6,853 nt of DNA from an uncultured Gemmatimonadota bacterium. Its GTDB lineage: Bacteria > Gemmatimonadota > Gemmatimonadetes > Longimicrobiales > Gaopeijiaceae. Each line of letters opens with the position of its first letter. The first letter of the stretch is position 1. The DNA is taken from positions 1-6,853 of the forward strand of contig CALHIO010000004.1 of NCBI GenBank assembly GCA_938030915.1, written 5' to 3'. Made by a program: the position numbers and the translations under genes. Positions 5,754 to 6,853 of the stretch are shown piece after piece. The notes beneath the pieces are model-generated. The model was given only the letters and a program-made list of their open reading frames with translations, was not told the DNA's origin and searched no databases.

Positions 5754-6853
5754 GCCCCCTGACGCCATCTACCGAACAGCCGGCTACCGTGGGCCCACGG
5801 CGCGCGATGCTGCTCCTCACGCTCATGATGGCCGTGGCCGCAGAGGGTCATCCGCTTCGTGGTCAATCGGTACTTATCGGCCATCAGATCGACACGTACT
5901 CGTTTGAGAAGCCCGATATCGCCGGCCTGTCCAATATCTCCGTGGCCGCGACCCCCGTGACCCTGGGCTTCGGTCTGGGGCCATGGGCATCGATCTCAGC
6001 CCGGACGGCATACGCCCGCGGGATCGCAGAAGGCGGGGACGGGAGCACGGTGGTTCTTGAGGGTGTGACCGATACGGAAGTCATCCTCTCTCTTATGCCC
6101 TTCGGTGATGATTTCGCGATCTCCGCCGTAGCGAACGTAGCGTCCGGTCGTTATGCGCTCACGCTCGACGAAGCCCTGATCGGTGGGGTGGTGGCGACTG
6201 AGCTGCTGCCCTTCCCCGTGAAGTCGTGGGGAAGCGGAACATCGTTGGGCGGCGAGATGCAGTTCCTCAGACAACTCGGCTCGTGGGGCGTTGCCCTGGT
6301 GGGTTCGTACCGTGCCGCTCAACCGTACGATCCGCTGCAGGAGTTCATCGTGGGGTACCGTCCCGGAGATCAGCTCAGTGCGCGGTTCGCTCTCGATCGA
6401 GACGTCGGTGACGCAGCGTCTCTGGGCGCGGTCGTCGGGTACACGGAGTACTCGGGCGATGAATCCGGCGGGCTCGAGATCTTTCGGGCTGGCGGCCGCT
6501 TCGATGCCCAGTTGTCGTACGGGTTCCCGCTGGGCCGCTCCCACAGCGGTCTGCTATACGGTATCGCCTACCTGCGGCAACAGGGCGCGCCCGTGGGTAC
6601 GGAGTCGACATCTCAGGTCCAGACCCAACCGGCTCAGCAGCTGGGCATGGTCGGCGGAAGCTTGAGATTTTCGCTCGGTCGACGGGCGGCCTTCTCACCT
6701 GGCGTTGAGGCTCGGGTGTTCCTCGCCGAGGACGAGCAGAGTCAGGGATGGCTGTACGCCGGGAGTGGCTCGCTCGAGCTCCGGATCGCGGGGAGGCCCA
6801 CGGGGACCCAGTTGCTCCTCGTGACGGAGGGAGCATACCGCCACGGAAACGTC
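5750..6853 (+). CDS. Predicted outer-membrane beta-barrel protein, 3' end beyond window
   Basis: An open frame of 368 codons from GTG 5750 to the window edge, with no stop. After a polar lead, residues 17-30 (PRRAMLLLTLMMAV) and the small residues that follow form a Sec-type signal peptide, probably cut near residue 39-40 (RGQ/S). The mature part is rich in short alternating stretches with Gly, Tyr, Phe and Trp, as in transmembrane beta-strands: GFGLGPWASISARTAYAR (73-90), FDAQLSYGFPL (251-261), GLLYGIAYLRQ (267-277), VGGSLRFSLG (301-310). Charged, Gly-rich loops separate them. No named family was recognised. The start is supported by GGAGG at 5736-5740; ATG 5807 is the alternative and would still give a signal peptide. 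The 4-base overlap with the CsgG-like gene suggests the two act together at the outer membrane. The barrel call rests on composition and pattern; strand count and ligand are unknown. Confidence 0.8.
   Translation, partial: MSPLTPSTEQPATVGPRRAMLLLTLMMAVAAEGHPLRGQSVLIGHQIDTYSFEKPDIAGLSNISVAATPVTLGFGLGPWASISARTAYARGIAEGGDGSTVVLEGVTDTEVILSLMPFGDDFAISAVANVASGRYALTLDEALIGGVVATELLPFPVKSWGSGTSLGGEMQFLRQLGSWGVALVGSYRAAQPYDPLQEFIVGYRPGDQLSARFALDRDVGDAASLGAVVGYTEYSGDESGGLEIFRAGGRFDAQLSYGFPLGRSHSGLLYGIAYLRQQGAPVGTESTSQVQTQPAQQLGMVGGSLRFSLGRRAAFSPGVEARVFLAEDEQSQGWLYAGSGSLELRIAGRPTGTQLLLVTEGAYRHGNV

Noticed and set aside
4428..5768. 446-codon open frame on the minus strand opposite the CsgG-like gene
   Set aside because: No recognisable domain, an arginine/histidine-rich shadow composition, and a well-supported lipoprotein gene on the other strand.

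Overview
The window is GC-rich, densely coded bacterial DNA, with every recognisable gene on the + strand. It looks like a Gram-negative, diderm bacterium: three successive proteins carry lipoprotein-type signal sequences (one with a twin-arginine motif), and a fourth has a signal peptide followed by beta-barrel-like sequence. Exported CocE-type hydrolases, D-aminoacylase-type amidohydrolases and CsgG/TPR lipoproteins together recall environmental Gemmatimonadota or similar phyla. That placement is an impression from protein style and was not tested by phylogeny.

Region 1 (1-3713) is an operon-like block. A possible 3' end of an upstream gene stops at 65. A 677-residue Tat-lipoprotein hydrolase of the CocE/NonD (X-Pro dipeptidyl-peptidase S15-like) family follows at 67-2100. 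It overlaps by ATGA a 538-residue lipoprotein of the N-acyl-D-amino-acid deacylase family (2097-3713). Both have their core catalytic residues and both should work outside the cytoplasm. A plausible but unproven reading is a surface or periplasmic pair that cleaves acylated or blocked peptides and then releases amino acids from N-acyl-(D-)amino acids.

Region 2 (3714-4400) is a 687-base stretch without a convincing gene, but it is rich in inverted repeats. They include an 8-bp hairpin directly after the deacylase gene, a perfect 11-bp terminator-like stem (3987-4018), a 9-bp inverted repeat (4036-4086) that competes with a 6-bp hairpin (4081-4095), and a nested set of stems at 4262-4340. It probably holds transcription ends and the leader of the next operon. 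A structured RNA, possibly on the minus strand, is a hypothesis.

Region 3 (4401-6853) is a second translationally coupled pair. A 450-residue CsgG-like/TPR lipoprotein (4401-5753) overlaps by GTGA a gene starting with GTG at 5750 and running off the window. The first 368 residues of that gene's product look like a secreted outer-membrane beta-barrel protein. Together they suggest a small cell-envelope module of unknown substrate. No curli subunit or CsgE/CsgF-like gene is visible.
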